A DNA stretch of 64,000 nucleotides from an uncultured Bacilli bacterium. GTDB taxonomy: Bacteria > Bacillota_I > Bacilli_A > RF39 > UBA660. The stretch spans positions 7,454 to 71,453 of the forward strand of contig CAKONK010000009.1 of assembly GCA_934097085.1 (NCBI GenBank). Reading direction: 5' to 3'. This document shows positions 51,906 to 61,518 of the stretch, piece after piece. The notes under the pieces were generated by a model. That model saw only the letters and a list, made by a program, of their open reading frames with translations, searched no databases and had not been told where the DNA came from. Every line of letters starts with the position of its first letter. Positions within the stretch are counted from its first letter, which is position 1. The position numbers and the translations under genes are program-made.

Positions 51906-52925
51906 ATGTACGATATAGTAAATAAAATAAATGCTTTAAATTTACCTAAAGAAGTATACCCAAATATACCAAAATTTTATGCTTCTTTTTCTGATGATAT
52001 AGTTACTTTAGAGGAAATAAAAGAAAAGATGGATTATTTAACTTCAAAAGGAATAGCAATTACAAAACCATCCCAAGTAAAAATGTTATCGTTACCTTTA
52101 GACTTTATAAAAAGTCAGGTTGAACAAGCTGAAAAGTTAGGTTTATTAGATATGTTTATAGGTGATCCAACAAGAATTACCTCAACAGAACTTTTTCAAA
52201 GATTAGGTTATATTTTGTCACTAAATGAATCTTTAAAAGATGAAAAAGGTAAATATAGTAAAATATTATTTAATAAAAAAGAATTTGATAGAAGATATGG
52301 TGTAGGATACTTAAATGTAAAACCAGAAAAAGAAATAATTGATAATGGAAAAGCTGAAAAAATTATTGCTAATAATATTGAAGAAAACATTTCGAAGGAA
52401 GAACCTATTGTTGCTGAAACAAATTCTGATGATGATGATTTAAGTATTGAAGTTGAAAAAGCAATGAATGCTCCAGTTGTGGAGCCAGTAGTAGAAAGCC
52501 CTGTTAAAGATATAGAGCCAGTAGAAACTCAAGCTGAAGCAGTAGTTGAACCTGTAGTTGAAGCCCCAGTTCAAGAAGTAACTCCAGTAAGTGTGTCTTC
52601 AGAACCTGAGGAAGTTAATCCATATGTAATGGCACTTTCTAAAGAGCAAACAATTAGATTGGATGATGAAATGCTTGCAAGATTCGAAGATTTAACAGCA
52701 CATTTAAAAAATGTTTTAATAACACTAGGATATAGTGATGAAATTGATGGAACAAAATCTGATAATTTAATTAAGCTTCTTACAAGTGGAATTACTGAAG
52801 AAAGAGAAATTTTATATTATACATTAACATATAACAAAAATTTAACAGATGAAGAAAAAGTAAGTATTTATAATGCTATTGATAATGAACTTAAACTTAC
52901 TAATAATGGAGAATTAAGTCTATGA
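51906..52925 (+). CDS. Helical-repeat protein 2
   Basis: 339 residues, 13 bases after protein 1, with AGAAAGGA as RBS. N-terminal helical repeats: INALNLPKEVYPNIPKFYA, MDYLTSKGIAITKPSQVK, VEQAEKLGLLDMFIGDPTR and ELFQRLGYILSLNES. A Val/Glu/Pro-rich linker (PVVEPVVESPVKD and similar) resembles the linker of protein 1. A final helical domain is near 240-339. The stop overlaps the next gene by four bases. The shared linker and repeats suggest that it arose by duplication with its neighbour. Confidence 0.6.
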   Translation: MYDIVNKINALNLPKEVYPNIPKFYASFSDDIVTLEEIKEKMDYLTSKGIAITKPSQVKMLSLPLDFIKSQVEQAEKLGLLDMFIGDPTRITSTELFQRLGYILSLNESLKDEKGKYSKILFNKKEFDRRYGVGYLNVKPEKEIIDNGKAEKIIANNIEENISKEEPIVAETNSDDDDLSIEVEKAMNAPVVEPVVESPVKDIEPVETQAEAVVEPVVEAPVQEVTPVSVSSEPEEVNPYVMALSKEQTIRLDDEMLARFEDLTAHLKNVLITLGYSDEIDGTKSDNLIKLLTSGITEEREILYYTLTYNKNLTDEEKVSIYNAIDNELKLTNNGELSL

Positions 52926-53209
52926 AATATTTAGAAAAAATAGGTTTTAGTAAAGATGATATTGCATATATGATGGAAAATACTCCAGAAAAGTTTATTG
53001 AACTTTTAAAGGAACAAAAAAAATTAGTAACTGAAAATATCTCTTATTTAAAAGATTTAGGAGTTACTAATTATCAAGATATATTCTTAAAGTTTTATGA
53101 AATGTTCTTAATGGATAACAGTAATTTTATAGCAATATTTTCTAAATATGAAAAAGAAGACTTAGTTGAAAAATTAAAGAAAAATATAAACATAGTAGAA
53201 TTTTTATAA
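52922..53209 (+). CDS. Helical-repeat protein 3, small
   Basis: 95 residues, all helical: YLEKIGFSKDDIAYMMENTP, NISYLKDLGVTNYQDIFLK, then a charged end. The same L-x-x-(I/L)G-(F/V) followed by D-I pattern as the two upstream proteins, in roughly two repeats. Translation is coupled by an ATGA overlap. Confidence 0.6.
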   Translation: MKYLEKIGFSKDDIAYMMENTPEKFIELLKEQKKLVTENISYLKDLGVTNYQDIFLKFYEMFLMDNSNFIAIFSKYEKEDLVEKLKKNINIVEFL

Positions 53210-53226
53210 CTACTATGTTTTTTTAT
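53189..53226. terminator. Terminator between the helical-repeat operon and the phosphoesterase gene
   Basis: AACATAGTAG (53189-53198) and CTACTATGTT (53210-53219) with a T-run after it. Confidence 0.8.
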
Positions 53227-54005
53227 ATTTTCTTTAATCTATATACATTAATTGAGGGTTTATTAAATGTTCTTATATGAGGTGGATTAGTACCAATTCC
53301 GAAAGACACATAAAGTCTTGTATTATTTTCATTATAATAATCATTTGTATAGATACTAGCACCATCCTTTTTTAATGTTGCTCCCCAAAAAGGTAATCTT
53401 ATTTGACCTCCTAAAGAGTGACCTGCAAGTATAACATCAATATCATAGTTTTTAAGTTTTTCAAATTCATCTGGTTTATGCAAAAGACCTATTGTAAATG
53501 ATGGTGTAATTTCTTCTTCATTATTAAGAATATTTTCATCAAAATTATTTAAATCCATTATTTTAATAGGATTTATATCTTTATTAAAAATATAATCATA
53601 GTTTTTATCAAGTACTTTAAAACCAATACTTTCTAAATTACTTTTAATATTATCATTATCTTTATCTCCTAAAACGGCATATTTATAATCAGCTTTAATA
53701 TTATTAAGTTCATTTATTACATTAGTTATGTTAGTATTATCTAAAACTAAATCACCAGTAAATACTATAATATTAGCATTTTCATTATTAATACTTTTAA
53801 CTAAATTTTTAATTTCTTTTATATCACTTTTTTCATAATATAATATATCAGAAAATTGAACTATTTTAATTCCATCAAAACCCTCAGTTATTTTATTACT
53901 AGTTATTTCATATTCTTTTATATCTAATCCCTTAATATTAATATATTTACCATATATAAAAAATAAAAATAAGCAAAGTATAATTACACATATTATTCTT
54001 TTCAT
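53223..54005 (-). CDS. Degenerate calcineurin-like metallophosphoesterase, membrane-anchored
   Basis: 260 residues with one N-terminal helix (ICVIILCLFLFFIYGKYI). The fold follows YkuE-type phosphoesterases, but most metal ligands have changed. D-x-H is FSDILYY (His lost), GNHD is LGDKD (Asn and His lost), and GHTHGGQ is GHSLGGQIRLPF (second His lost). Only the first Asp, the GD of FTGDLVLD, one His (LLHKPD) and one GH remain. So a normal binuclear centre looks impossible. It overlaps the upstream CPBP protease gene by four bases, implying one transcript. Confidence 0.75.
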   Translation of the reverse strand: MKRIICVIILCLFLFFIYGKYINIKGLDIKEYEITSNKITEGFDGIKIVQFSDILYYEKSDIKEIKNLVKSINNENANIIVFTGDLVLDNTNITNVINELNNIKADYKYAVLGDKDNDNIKSNLESIGFKVLDKNYDYIFNKDINPIKIMDLNNFDENILNNEEEITPSFTIGLLHKPDEFEKLKNYDIDVILAGHSLGGQIRLPFWGATLKKDGASIYTNDYYNENNTRLYVSFGIGTNPPHIRTFNKPSINVYRLKKI

Positions 54006-54676
54006 ATAAATGCTCCGATTATAGTTATTACTAGTGCAAAAGTATTATTAAAAGCATGTAAACACATTGAGGTATAAATATTATCAGAATCAAAATACAT
54101 GTACCCAAGAACAAAACCCATTATAGAGTATGTTACTATATATAAAAGTTCAATTAAACTTTCTGCAACAAGTAAATGCATTGATCCAAATAATACTCCA
54201 GTAAAAATACTAAATACGATTTTGTTTTTAAATAAATTTCTAAAATTTAATCTAAATACCAACTCCTCTTGAAAAGGAGCAAATATGCACATTTGTAATG
54301 CTGAATAAAAAATACTATTTCTAATAGCTTCTCTATTTAATTCTTCGTTAGTCGGTAAATTTCCAACTAATTTAAATAATATTAATTGAATTATTATTAC
54401 TAATAAATAGGCTTTAAAATATATTTGAAAACCTTTTTTTAAATAACCTCGTCCGTTTTTCTTAAAATCTTTTAAAGAGGACTTTAATTCTTTTCTAAAC
54501 ACTATAAATAAATAGATAGATAATAATAAATAGATAATAGTTTCTATTAATGGTGTTAAATTATATGAGTTACCTCTTGTAAGGTATGTTCTAAATACTA
54601 ACATTAATAAAAAATATCCAAAGAATATTAAAATATCTTTTCCTAGCAGTTTTATTTTGTTTAAAATTTTTTCCAT
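54002..54676 (-). CDS. CPBP intramembrane metalloprotease (Abi/CAAX protease-like)
   Basis: 224 residues with about six to seven transmembrane helices. Family motifs: FQEELVFRLNFRNLF (EExxxR), FGSMHLLV (FxxxH) and LHAFNNTFA (HxxxN/B). They form the intramembrane metal site. Bacterial members process bacteriocins, confer immunity, or cut anti-sigma factors; the substrate here is unknown. First gene of a two-gene minus-strand unit, divergent from the surface-protein locus. Confidence 0.88.
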   Translation of the reverse strand: MEKILNKIKLLGKDILIFFGYFLLMLVFRTYLTRGNSYNLTPLIETIIYLLLSIYLFIVFRKELKSSLKDFKKNGRGYLKKGFQIYFKAYLLVIIIQLILFKLVGNLPTNEELNREAIRNSIFYSALQMCIFAPFQEELVFRLNFRNLFKNKIVFSIFTGVLFGSMHLLVAESLIELLYIVTYSIMGFVLGYMYFDSDNIYTSMCLHAFNNTFALVITIIGAFI

Positions 54677-54793
54677 CTTGTAACACTTCCTTATACTAAA
54701 ATATTATCATATTTTTCTTTTTCTTACTAGTTTTTATTGAAAAAAAAAATAGTTTATGATACTATTTTAATAGTAGGGATGGTGCTATGCATT

Positions 54794-55510
54794 ATGAAAA
54801 AAATTAAAAAAATATTTGTGTTATTTGCGGTTTTATTAATGGCAAAAAATGTTCATGCAGCATGTGATTATGAAACTCAAGCTAAACTTAATAGTGAAGC
54901 CGCAACAATTAAGGCTATTTATGAGGAAATGACTGAGGAAAGTGATGGCGAACTTAGGTGTAATGATGGGACAACAGCATGTACTGGAGCTAGTTATTTT
55001 AAAGTATCTATATTAAATTTAAGTGAAAATTTTACAGTAACTGTTAAAAGTAAAGGTTTTAATAAATCTTTTAGTTATTCTGATGTTAAAGATGGAATTG
55101 CAAGTTTTGATTTAAAAAATATTATGGAAACTCATACATTTACATTTGATGTTTATCCATCTAATAATACAACTTGTGCAAAAAAGAAAGTTAGAACATT
55201 TTATTTAACAACACCAAGATTTAATCATTTTTCACATTTTGGATTTTGTGAAGATAACCCCGAATATTATCTTTGTGAAAAATATGTTACTTTCGAAGAT
55301 ATAGAAATAACTGATTTTATGAATAAGTTTCAAGAATATGAAAAACAAAAGAAACAAGATGAAGAAGAAAAAAATAAATCTTTTTTCCAAAAATTAGGAG
55401 AATTTATTAAAGAACATAAAGAAATATTTATAGGTGCAGGATGTACAGTACTTGTTGTTGGGGGAGTAGTTATTTTCCTTCAGGTAAAAAGAAGAAAGGA
55501 TATAATATGA
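54794..55510 (+). CDS. Exported membrane-anchored protein, first gene of the surface locus
   Basis: 238 residues. Signal peptide MKKIKKIFVLFAVLLMAKNV with likely cleavage after VHA, then about 170 extracellular residues with six Cys in pairs (ACDY, RCNDGTTACTG, NTTCAKK, FCEDNPEYYLCEK) and a beta-type core. A charged helix (EKQKKQDEEEKNKSFFQKL) precedes a C-terminal transmembrane helix. The start at 54794 gives a clean signal peptide; a weak AGGGATGGTG lies upstream and other in-frame starts exist. The stop overlaps the next ATG. Family not recognised. Confidence 0.7.
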   Translation: MKKIKKIFVLFAVLLMAKNVHAACDYETQAKLNSEAATIKAIYEEMTEESDGELRCNDGTTACTGASYFKVSILNLSENFTVTVKSKGFNKSFSYSDVKDGIASFDLKNIMETHTFTFDVYPSNNTTCAKKKVRTFYLTTPRFNHFSHFGFCEDNPEYYLCEKYVTFEDIEITDFMNKFQEYEKQKKQDEEEKNKSFFQKLGEFIKEHKEIFIGAGCTVLVVGGVVIFLQVKRRKDII

Positions 55511-58500
55511 AAAGAGTAGTTAAATCATTTTTTATATTTTTGTTACTATTTGCAGTAGTTAATGTAAATGCACTTAATGTTGGCGATGAATTTAGTATTT
55601 CAATAAGAAAATCAAGTACAAAACATTCATCATCATATGAATTTAACCAATATTATGAACTTGAATCAGCCACTGGTGGTGGAAAAACATATGATGCTTA
55701 TTGTATGGATAGAGGAAATGAACCATCTGGAGGAAGATATGTAGGTAGACTTCTAAATAAATTTAAAGGTGATTATGCTGTATTATATATACTAAATAAT
55801 GGATCTAGTGATGAAGAAATTCATTTAGCTATAAGAGCATTAGTTTCAAAAGGTATTTTAGGTTGGGCAAGTACAGAGAATGCTACTGCTGATTACCTTG
55901 CGGAATTAGATGCAAAAGTTAATTGTATGAAGTCTGATTCAGAGTTCAGTTCAGTATTAACAGAATTTTTATCAACATCAAGTAAAAAGAATGAAGATTC
56001 TGATGAAGGTGGTAAAAGTATTGCATTATTAGGATTTGATAAATATAATTTATTAGAAAATACATGTTATTCGAGTGCTGCTCAATGTGCTGATGCAACC
56101 GGCAAGGGATGCTTTTTGATGAGCAATAATTGTTATGAGCCTTCAACTTCATCAACTGATGCTTGTCCAAGAATAAAAGATGATATTTTTGAGTGTTATA
56201 CCGGAGGAAGAGAAAAACATGGTTGTAAAATAGTTGATACTTGTTCTTTTAATACAGCGACTGAATGTTCAGACAAAGCAGGGTTAAAGTGTAGAAAAAG
56301 AGATGGAAAATGGTATCAGCTTAATTTGGCACCTTGTGATAAATGTACGCCTAATGAATATCAAGGTATTATTTGCCCAGATGATGCAAGAGATGATGAA
56401 ACTGGTTGTAAGAGATCTGCTTATGCGTGTTCTGGTTCTTCTGACAATTTAAGTCATAAAGAGTGCGATAATGCTGCTAATAATAGAAACATTGATAAAA
56501 ATGAACAATATCACGATTGGACATGTACAAAAAAATCTGGTAGTATTTGTTATAAATTAGAAAGAAAAGGAAGCGGTTCATCTGGAGGTTCTTCATGTAA
56601 TGCAAGTAAGGGAGAATATTCACAATCTGAATGTCAGGATAGGGTTAAGGATGGCCAAGGAACAGAGTGCCAAAAAGTATCATTATTTTCAAAATGTTAT
56701 AAACTTGTTACAAAGTGTGTTAAAGCTAAAAATCAATATTCTCAGAGTGATTGTCAAAAAATGGTTGCTCAAGGTAAAGGAATTAGTTGTAAAAAGATTG
56801 GAAATGATTGTTTTCAGTTAATTACAAAATCTTCTGGTGATGGTAATGGCGATGGCAGTGGAGGTAATGGCAGCGGTGGATCTGGTTCTAGTAGTGGTGC
56901 ATCTACAAGTTGTGGTGGATTTGATAGTATCAAAGAACTATTAATTGCAGCTATGAAAGATGCCAATGAAAAGTTTGATAGTGGTACTGGTGAAAGTAAA
57001 GTTGAAAAAGGGCCTGCTACTGACCCTGAAAAAGCTGATGGAGTAATAAAAAAGATAGTATCAGTTAAAGTTGATATAAAAAATATAATAGATACAAGTT
57101 CTGATGATGAATATTTTAAATATTTAGGATTCGAAGTAGAAAAAGCTACTGATGCAATTAATGTTAAACTTTTAGGTACTTCAACAGAATTTTTACAAAC
57201 TGAGGAAGGCTGGGAGCCTCTTTCTGAAGGTGAAGATTTATCTGATAGACTTGGTGATGAAAAAAATGGAACTCTTTATGTTGGCTTCTTAGTATGGAGG
57301 AATTCTAGCGAAGATTCAGAAGAAGTTACTGATGATAGTGAAGAAGAGGAAGATTGTGATGTAAAAATCAAATTTAAGTATGAGCAATCCAGTGCTGGTG
57401 GTGGTGCAGTATTATACGGATATGCTGACAATTCTCAAAGATACTTTATTGCGACTGAAGGTGAACCTATTCAAGATGAATTTGAATTAGATACAAGTTT
57501 ATGTGATGAAACTACTTGTGATCCAACTTCAACACTTCCAAATATATGTGAGGATGGTTTAGAACTTGATAAAGAAACTGGAAATGTTGAATATGAATTT
57601 AGAGAAGCTTATAATGAAGAAAGTGGTAAATATAACATTAAAAAATGTTTATTATCAAAAAATAGTAAAGACAAAGCAAATAATTCATATAAATTAATAG
57701 ATAATGAATATGCAGATATGGTTGCTGAAAACGATTATTGTGAAGTAAAATGTAAGGAAGATTACATATTTGGTGTTCCTTATAAGAAAAATACTGAATC
57801 AGGAAGATATTTCCAAATTAGTGTTTCTTTAAAAGGAGATCAAGATTGTTATACAACTAAATTGGATTATAAAAAATATACAGAAGATATAGTTAAAAAA
57901 CAAAAAGAAATTGTTGAAACTTATAATGTATGGTTAGAAAATTATGAAAATTATACCTTTACATTAGTTGAAGGGGATGCAGTAGATTGTAATGCTGTAA
58001 GTTGTCCTTCTATAACCAATTCTACTGAGTGTAATACTAAAGGTATGGAAGGTAAAGATCATAAAAAGAAAATTAAGCATAGTAAAAATTTCTATACTGC
58101 TGAAATTGAAGAAGGCGAAGATAAGTGGACAATAACTGTAGAAATTGGTGCTACTGTAAAAGATCCTCAATTTGGTGAGTGGAGTGATGATACTAAATGC
58201 GAAAATTGTTCTGTAACCGGAACATGTGATTGGGAAGAAGGAAAAACTCCTGATAAAGATTATGCGGACAAAAAGGATAGCTTTAAAGAAAAAGCTCAAG
58301 CTGCAAAAGATAAACTAAAACAATTACTTGAGGATTTAAGAACAATTATAGATACATTTAATTCTTGTGCTGCAGATCATGAATATCCGAATAAACAAAA
58401 TGAACTTGATCCTATTCCAAGTCCAGTTCGCGGTAAATCATATTGGGATATGATTTATAAATACAATCCAGATATTCTATATAGTTATGAAGAACCAGAA

Positions 58501-60213
58501 CCTGGTATTTCATCTACAAGGTGGATAAGCAGTGTTCAAGCTCTACCTTCTTGTGAACATGGCATGAGATGTGATTACATGTATAGTACTGATGCTTTAG
58601 TAACAGCTGAAAAGTGTGCTGATACCACAGGAGGAAAAGTAAAATGTAGTGAAAGTACATCAATCAAAGATATAGATGATGATGAACATGTTTCAACTTG
58701 GTATTGTGATGGTGATATAGATAATGAATATGAAGTATGTAAAGGTAATAATTCATTAGATTATCAAGAAGAAACACAATGGACAGTTCTAGATGAAGAC
58801 TTAGATACAGATATTGATGGAATTGTTCATATAGGTAATAATTTAAAAAATTCAACCCATATAATTACTACCGTAGATTATGTACATAAGATAGCATCTT
58901 CAGAAGGAACATATAAAACTGAAAGAGTATATTATACTGGACATGATGATGGTGATATCGAAATTGAGAAAACACCTGAACATGAAAAAGAAAATTATGA
59001 TATAGTAGATGGTCTTCCAGTTGGTATTAACACGCCAACAGGAATATACTATTACAAATTAGCTTTAAAGAATTTTGGTACATTCTATACCCCTTCTGAT
59101 GCACCACAAATAAATGGTAGAATTTATGATGAATTAAATAATAGTTTATCAACCGTAATAAGAGGTACTGCTACATCTAAAAATGATGATCAAATTGGTA
59201 CTAATGAGTATGCATGTACATATGAGGTAAATCAAAATGTGTGTGTTGATTCAGCTGGTAATAAACATTATAAATCTGAATGTAAAGAGAATGAAGATTG
59301 GGATAAATGTCAAGAGAGAATATGTGGAGCTACAAGTGGTGGACCATATTGTGTTGAAAAAGCAGAACAATATTATAAGTGTAGTAATACATATTATGAT
59401 GAATCTTGTGAAAAGGTTGGTAGTGGTACTAGAGAAGAAACACTTCTTGCAGTAGGTTGTCAACCTGGTGAAGTTTGTGAACATAATTATAGTTGTTGTC
59501 CTAATTGTAAAACTGTATGTGTTGGTATTTGTACAATTGTTCCTCCAGGAGGCGGCGAAAATAAGCCAAATTATGATTTTAGACCGGTAAGTCCAGGTAA
59601 CCTTTTCCCAAATGATAGAGAGGTTGGTTTTAACTGGGAACGAGATGAAGGTGTATATAAAAACTCACTAGTTGCAAGAAAAGCTGGAGATACTATTGAT
59701 GAAATAACAACAAGAGCGAAAACTACGACAACTGAAGAAACTCCATCAACATCAGGTACTCCAAAAGTTGGTGATTATTCATTAAAAGTTGTTATGAATA
59801 GTGACATGATTACAAAGATAAGAGAGTATAATAAATCTCAAGAATCTTACAACAATGATACAATGACTTGTTATGATTATCCAATTGATAGAGGTGAAGA
59901 TCGCTGTAAGGAAGCTGGATACACATGGAAAAAAGAGGGAACTTCTGGTAAATGTGTAATGGCAAATATATTCTGTTATTCTTCATTCGTTGATCAACTG
60001 GTGGCTGGTGATTTTGGTGGAGAAGTTGATATTAAAAATGGCGATGAGCGTATAAAAGCAAAAGAAAACTTTAATCCAAAAAATTATACAGCACCTGGTG
60101 TTAGCAATACTGATAACTTAATAGTAACAAATGATTATTGGACAATTTATACATTTAGTTCATTAGATGTAAATAATGATGGAATTCCAGATGTTGGACC
60201 ATCTTGGAAGTAA
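55507..60213 (+). CDS. Very large secreted Cys-rich protein with thioester-domain-like N-terminus
   Basis: 1568 residues from an ATG at 55507 (AGAAAGGA upstream; ATGA overlap with the previous gene). Signal peptide ends VNVNA. Residues 20-130 resemble thioester adhesin domains (YDAYCMDRGNEPSGGRY, later EEIHLAIRALVSK), but the Gln that should form the thioester with Cys looks like His. Many Cys-rich repeats follow, including tandem YSQSECQDR and YSQSDCQKM units (about 375-450). Next are a Gly/Ser linker and several beta-rich regions with long acidic or Lys-rich stretches (EEVTDDSEEEEDCD). The C-terminus has no transmembrane helix or sorting signal, ending LDVNNDGIPDVGPSWK. It may be held by partner proteins of the locus. 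Confidence 0.7.
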   Translation: MKRVVKSFFIFLLLFAVVNVNALNVGDEFSISIRKSSTKHSSSYEFNQYYELESATGGGKTYDAYCMDRGNEPSGGRYVGRLLNKFKGDYAVLYILNNGSSDEEIHLAIRALVSKGILGWASTENATADYLAELDAKVNCMKSDSEFSSVLTEFLSTSSKKNEDSDEGGKSIALLGFDKYNLLENTCYSSAAQCADATGKGCFLMSNNCYEPSTSSTDACPRIKDDIFECYTGGREKHGCKIVDTCSFNTATECSDKAGLKCRKRDGKWYQLNLAPCDKCTPNEYQGIICPDDARDDETGCKRSAYACSGSSDNLSHKECDNAANNRNIDKNEQYHDWTCTKKSGSICYKLERKGSGSSGGSSCNASKGEYSQSECQDRVKDGQGTECQKVSLFSKCYKLVTKCVKAKNQYSQSDCQKMVAQGKGISCKKIGNDCFQLITKSSGDGNGDGSGGNGSGGSGSSSGASTSCGGFDSIKELLIAAMKDANEKFDSGTGESKVEKGPATDPEKADGVIKKIVSVKVDIKNIIDTSSDDEYFKYLGFEVEKATDAINVKLLGTSTEFLQTEEGWEPLSEGEDLSDRLGDEKNGTLYVGFLVWRNSSEDSEEVTDDSEEEEDCDVKIKFKYEQSSAGGGAVLYGYADNSQRYFIATEGEPIQDEFELDTSLCDETTCDPTSTLPNICEDGLELDKETGNVEYEFREAYNEESGKYNIKKCLLSKNSKDKANNSYKLIDNEYADMVAENDYCEVKCKEDYIFGVPYKKNTESGRYFQISVSLKGDQDCYTTKLDYKKYTEDIVKKQKEIVETYNVWLENYENYTFTLVEGDAVDCNAVSCPSITNSTECNTKGMEGKDHKKKIKHSKNFYTAEIEEGEDKWTITVEIGATVKDPQFGEWSDDTKCENCSVTGTCDWEEGKTPDKDYADKKDSFKEKAQAAKDKLKQLLEDLRTIIDTFNSCAADHEYPNKQNELDPIPSPVRGKSYWDMIYKYNPDILYSYEEPEPGISSTRWISSVQALPSCEHGMRCDYMYSTDALVTAEKCADTTGGKVKCSESTSIKDIDDDEHVSTWYCDGDIDNEYEVCKGNNSLDYQEETQWTVLDEDLDTDIDGIVHIGNNLKNSTHIITTVDYVHKIASSEGTYKTERVYYTGHDDGDIEIEKTPEHEKENYDIVDGLPVGINTPTGIYYYKLALKNFGTFYTPSDAPQINGRIYDELNNSLSTVIRGTATSKNDDQIGTNEYACTYEVNQNVCVDSAGNKHYKSECKENEDWDKCQERICGATSGGPYCVEKAEQYYKCSNTYYDESCEKVGSGTREETLLAVGCQPGEVCEHNYSCCPNCKTVCVGICTIVPPGGGENKPNYDFRPVSPGNLFPNDREVGFNWERDEGVYKNSLVARKAGDTIDEITTRAKTTTTEETPSTSGTPKVGDYSLKVVMNSDMITKIREYNKSQESYNNDTMTCYDYPIDRGEDRCKEAGYTWKKEGTSGKCVMANIFCYSSFVDQLVAGDFGGEVDIKNGDERIKAKENFNPKNYTAPGVSNTDNLIVTNDYWTIYTFSSLDVNNDGIPDVGPSWK

Positions 60214-60228
60214 GGAGGGAACAATAAT

Positions 60229-61425
60229 ATGAAAGAATCCTATTGGGGATATTGGCTAATGGTATTTGGAGTATTCATAATTGTTGTACTCCTTCTTATC
60301 CAAAGCTTTACCTCTACGAATACTCAAGACTATTATTTAATTAAAGAAATTTCTGAAGCCGCTATGGTAGATGCAATAGATTATGGATATTATCGTACTT
60401 ATGGCGAACTTAAAATGAATAAAGAGAAATTTTATGAAGTATTCTTAAGAAGATTTGCTGAAGAAGCATCTCTTACAACAAACTATACAATAGAATTTAC
60501 TGAAATTTATGAGGCACCTCCGAAAATAGGTGTTAAGGTATCTAGTAAATCTGCATCATTCCAAGTAGCGGGTGATACAACCACATTTGATATTGTTAAT
60601 AAGGTAGATGCAATACTTGAATCAAAAGTTGATCCAGTTAACAAAACTTCAGTTAGTGAGGAAGGTATTGTTAAAAAGCCTGGATTAAGTAATAATCAAA
60701 ATAATTCAGGTAATTTAGGTAATTCAGGTATTTCTGGTAATTCAAGTAATCCAGAAACACCTTCAGAGGAAAATCAAAATAATGGTGAAAAAACGAATCA
60801 AACAGTTGGATCGCCTGTATCAATAAATCAATCTGAAAGAAATCAATATGTAGAAACTGTATGGGGAAACAAAAATGTTAACATGGGTTGTGCATGTGGC
60901 CCTATTGCTATAACTGAGGTTGCCTATTTGTTAGGAAAAAGTGGACAATTAAAAAGTTATACTGGTGTTAGTGGCGATGCTAATTCTGTTGCAGCAGGAG
61001 CTTATGTTGGAATGTATCAGGCTGGTTTGAATGGCAATCCTGAGACAAAAAATTATAACGCAAATGAATCTGGATTTTGTGGAAGAAAGTCATCTTATTA
61101 TGCACCGGGTAATTCATTTTATACTTCTATTGGAATTACACCAGTTGCAGGTAATGGTAAATTTGGCGGAACCACTGGCAATTTTGCTGATGAAATATAT
61201 GAACAATTAAAATCTGGCCATCCAGTAGTTGCTTCACTTGGACCAGGAACATATCCACCAGCTGATTCAGGACTTGCTACAACAAACAGTGGACATTACT
61301 ACACAATATATGGTTATAGTGCTTCAGGTAAATGCTTTAATGTTTATAATCCTATGAAAGGAAGTTCTTGTGTTAGTGAAGCAAATGTTAATAAATACTT
61401 TACTGAATATATAGCTTTTGCTTAA
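60229..61425 (+). CDS. Membrane-anchored C39-like cysteine peptidase
   Basis: 398 residues. An N-terminal helix (WLMVFGVFIIVVLLLI), then a conserved extracellular block (EISEAAMVDAIDYGYYRTYG), a Asn/Ser/Gly linker, and a papain-like C39-type domain (about 215-398). Catalytic Cys in MGCACGPIAITEVAYLLG and His in NSGHYYTIYGYSASG. No signal peptidase site, so the N-terminal helix anchors it with the peptidase outside. It lies 15 bases after the giant protein gene (TAAGGAGGG RBS), so it may process or cross-link that protein. The N-terminal family looks like a conserved unnamed one. Confidence 0.75.
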   Translation: MKESYWGYWLMVFGVFIIVVLLLIQSFTSTNTQDYYLIKEISEAAMVDAIDYGYYRTYGELKMNKEKFYEVFLRRFAEEASLTTNYTIEFTEIYEAPPKIGVKVSSKSASFQVAGDTTTFDIVNKVDAILESKVDPVNKTSVSEEGIVKKPGLSNNQNNSGNLGNSGISGNSSNPETPSEENQNNGEKTNQTVGSPVSINQSERNQYVETVWGNKNVNMGCACGPIAITEVAYLLGKSGQLKSYTGVSGDANSVAAGAYVGMYQAGLNGNPETKNYNANESGFCGRKSSYYAPGNSFYTSIGITPVAGNGKFGGTTGNFADEIYEQLKSGHPVVASLGPGTYPPADSGLATTNSGHYYTIYGYSASGKCFNVYNPMKGSSCVSEANVNKYFTEYIAFA

Positions 61426-61434
61426 TTTATAATT

Positions 61435-61467
61435 GAAAAAGGAAGTTTTTGCTTCCTTTTTCATTTA
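61435..61467 (+). terminator. Terminator of the surface-protein operon
   Basis: GAAAAAGGAAG-TTTTTG-CTTCCTTTTTC, an 11-bp perfect stem with Ts in the 3' arm. Confidence 0.75.
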
Positions 61468-61470
61468 CTA

Positions 61471-61490
61471 TATAACATTTAAATGTTATA
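61471..61490. promoter_or_regulatory. 20-bp palindrome over the sortase promoter -10
   Basis: A perfect palindrome, half-site TATAACATTT. Its right edge forms the extended -10 TGTTATAAT (hexamer 61487-61492). A repressor bound here would block the sortase promoter. Confidence 0.6.
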
Positions 61491-61518
61491 ATCTTTCTTG
61501 AAAAGGAAAGATTTTTTT

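Noticed and set aside
55946..59484. Several short frames on both strands within the giant surface protein gene
   Set aside because: All are in alternative frames of a continuous 1568-codon gene; none has an RBS.
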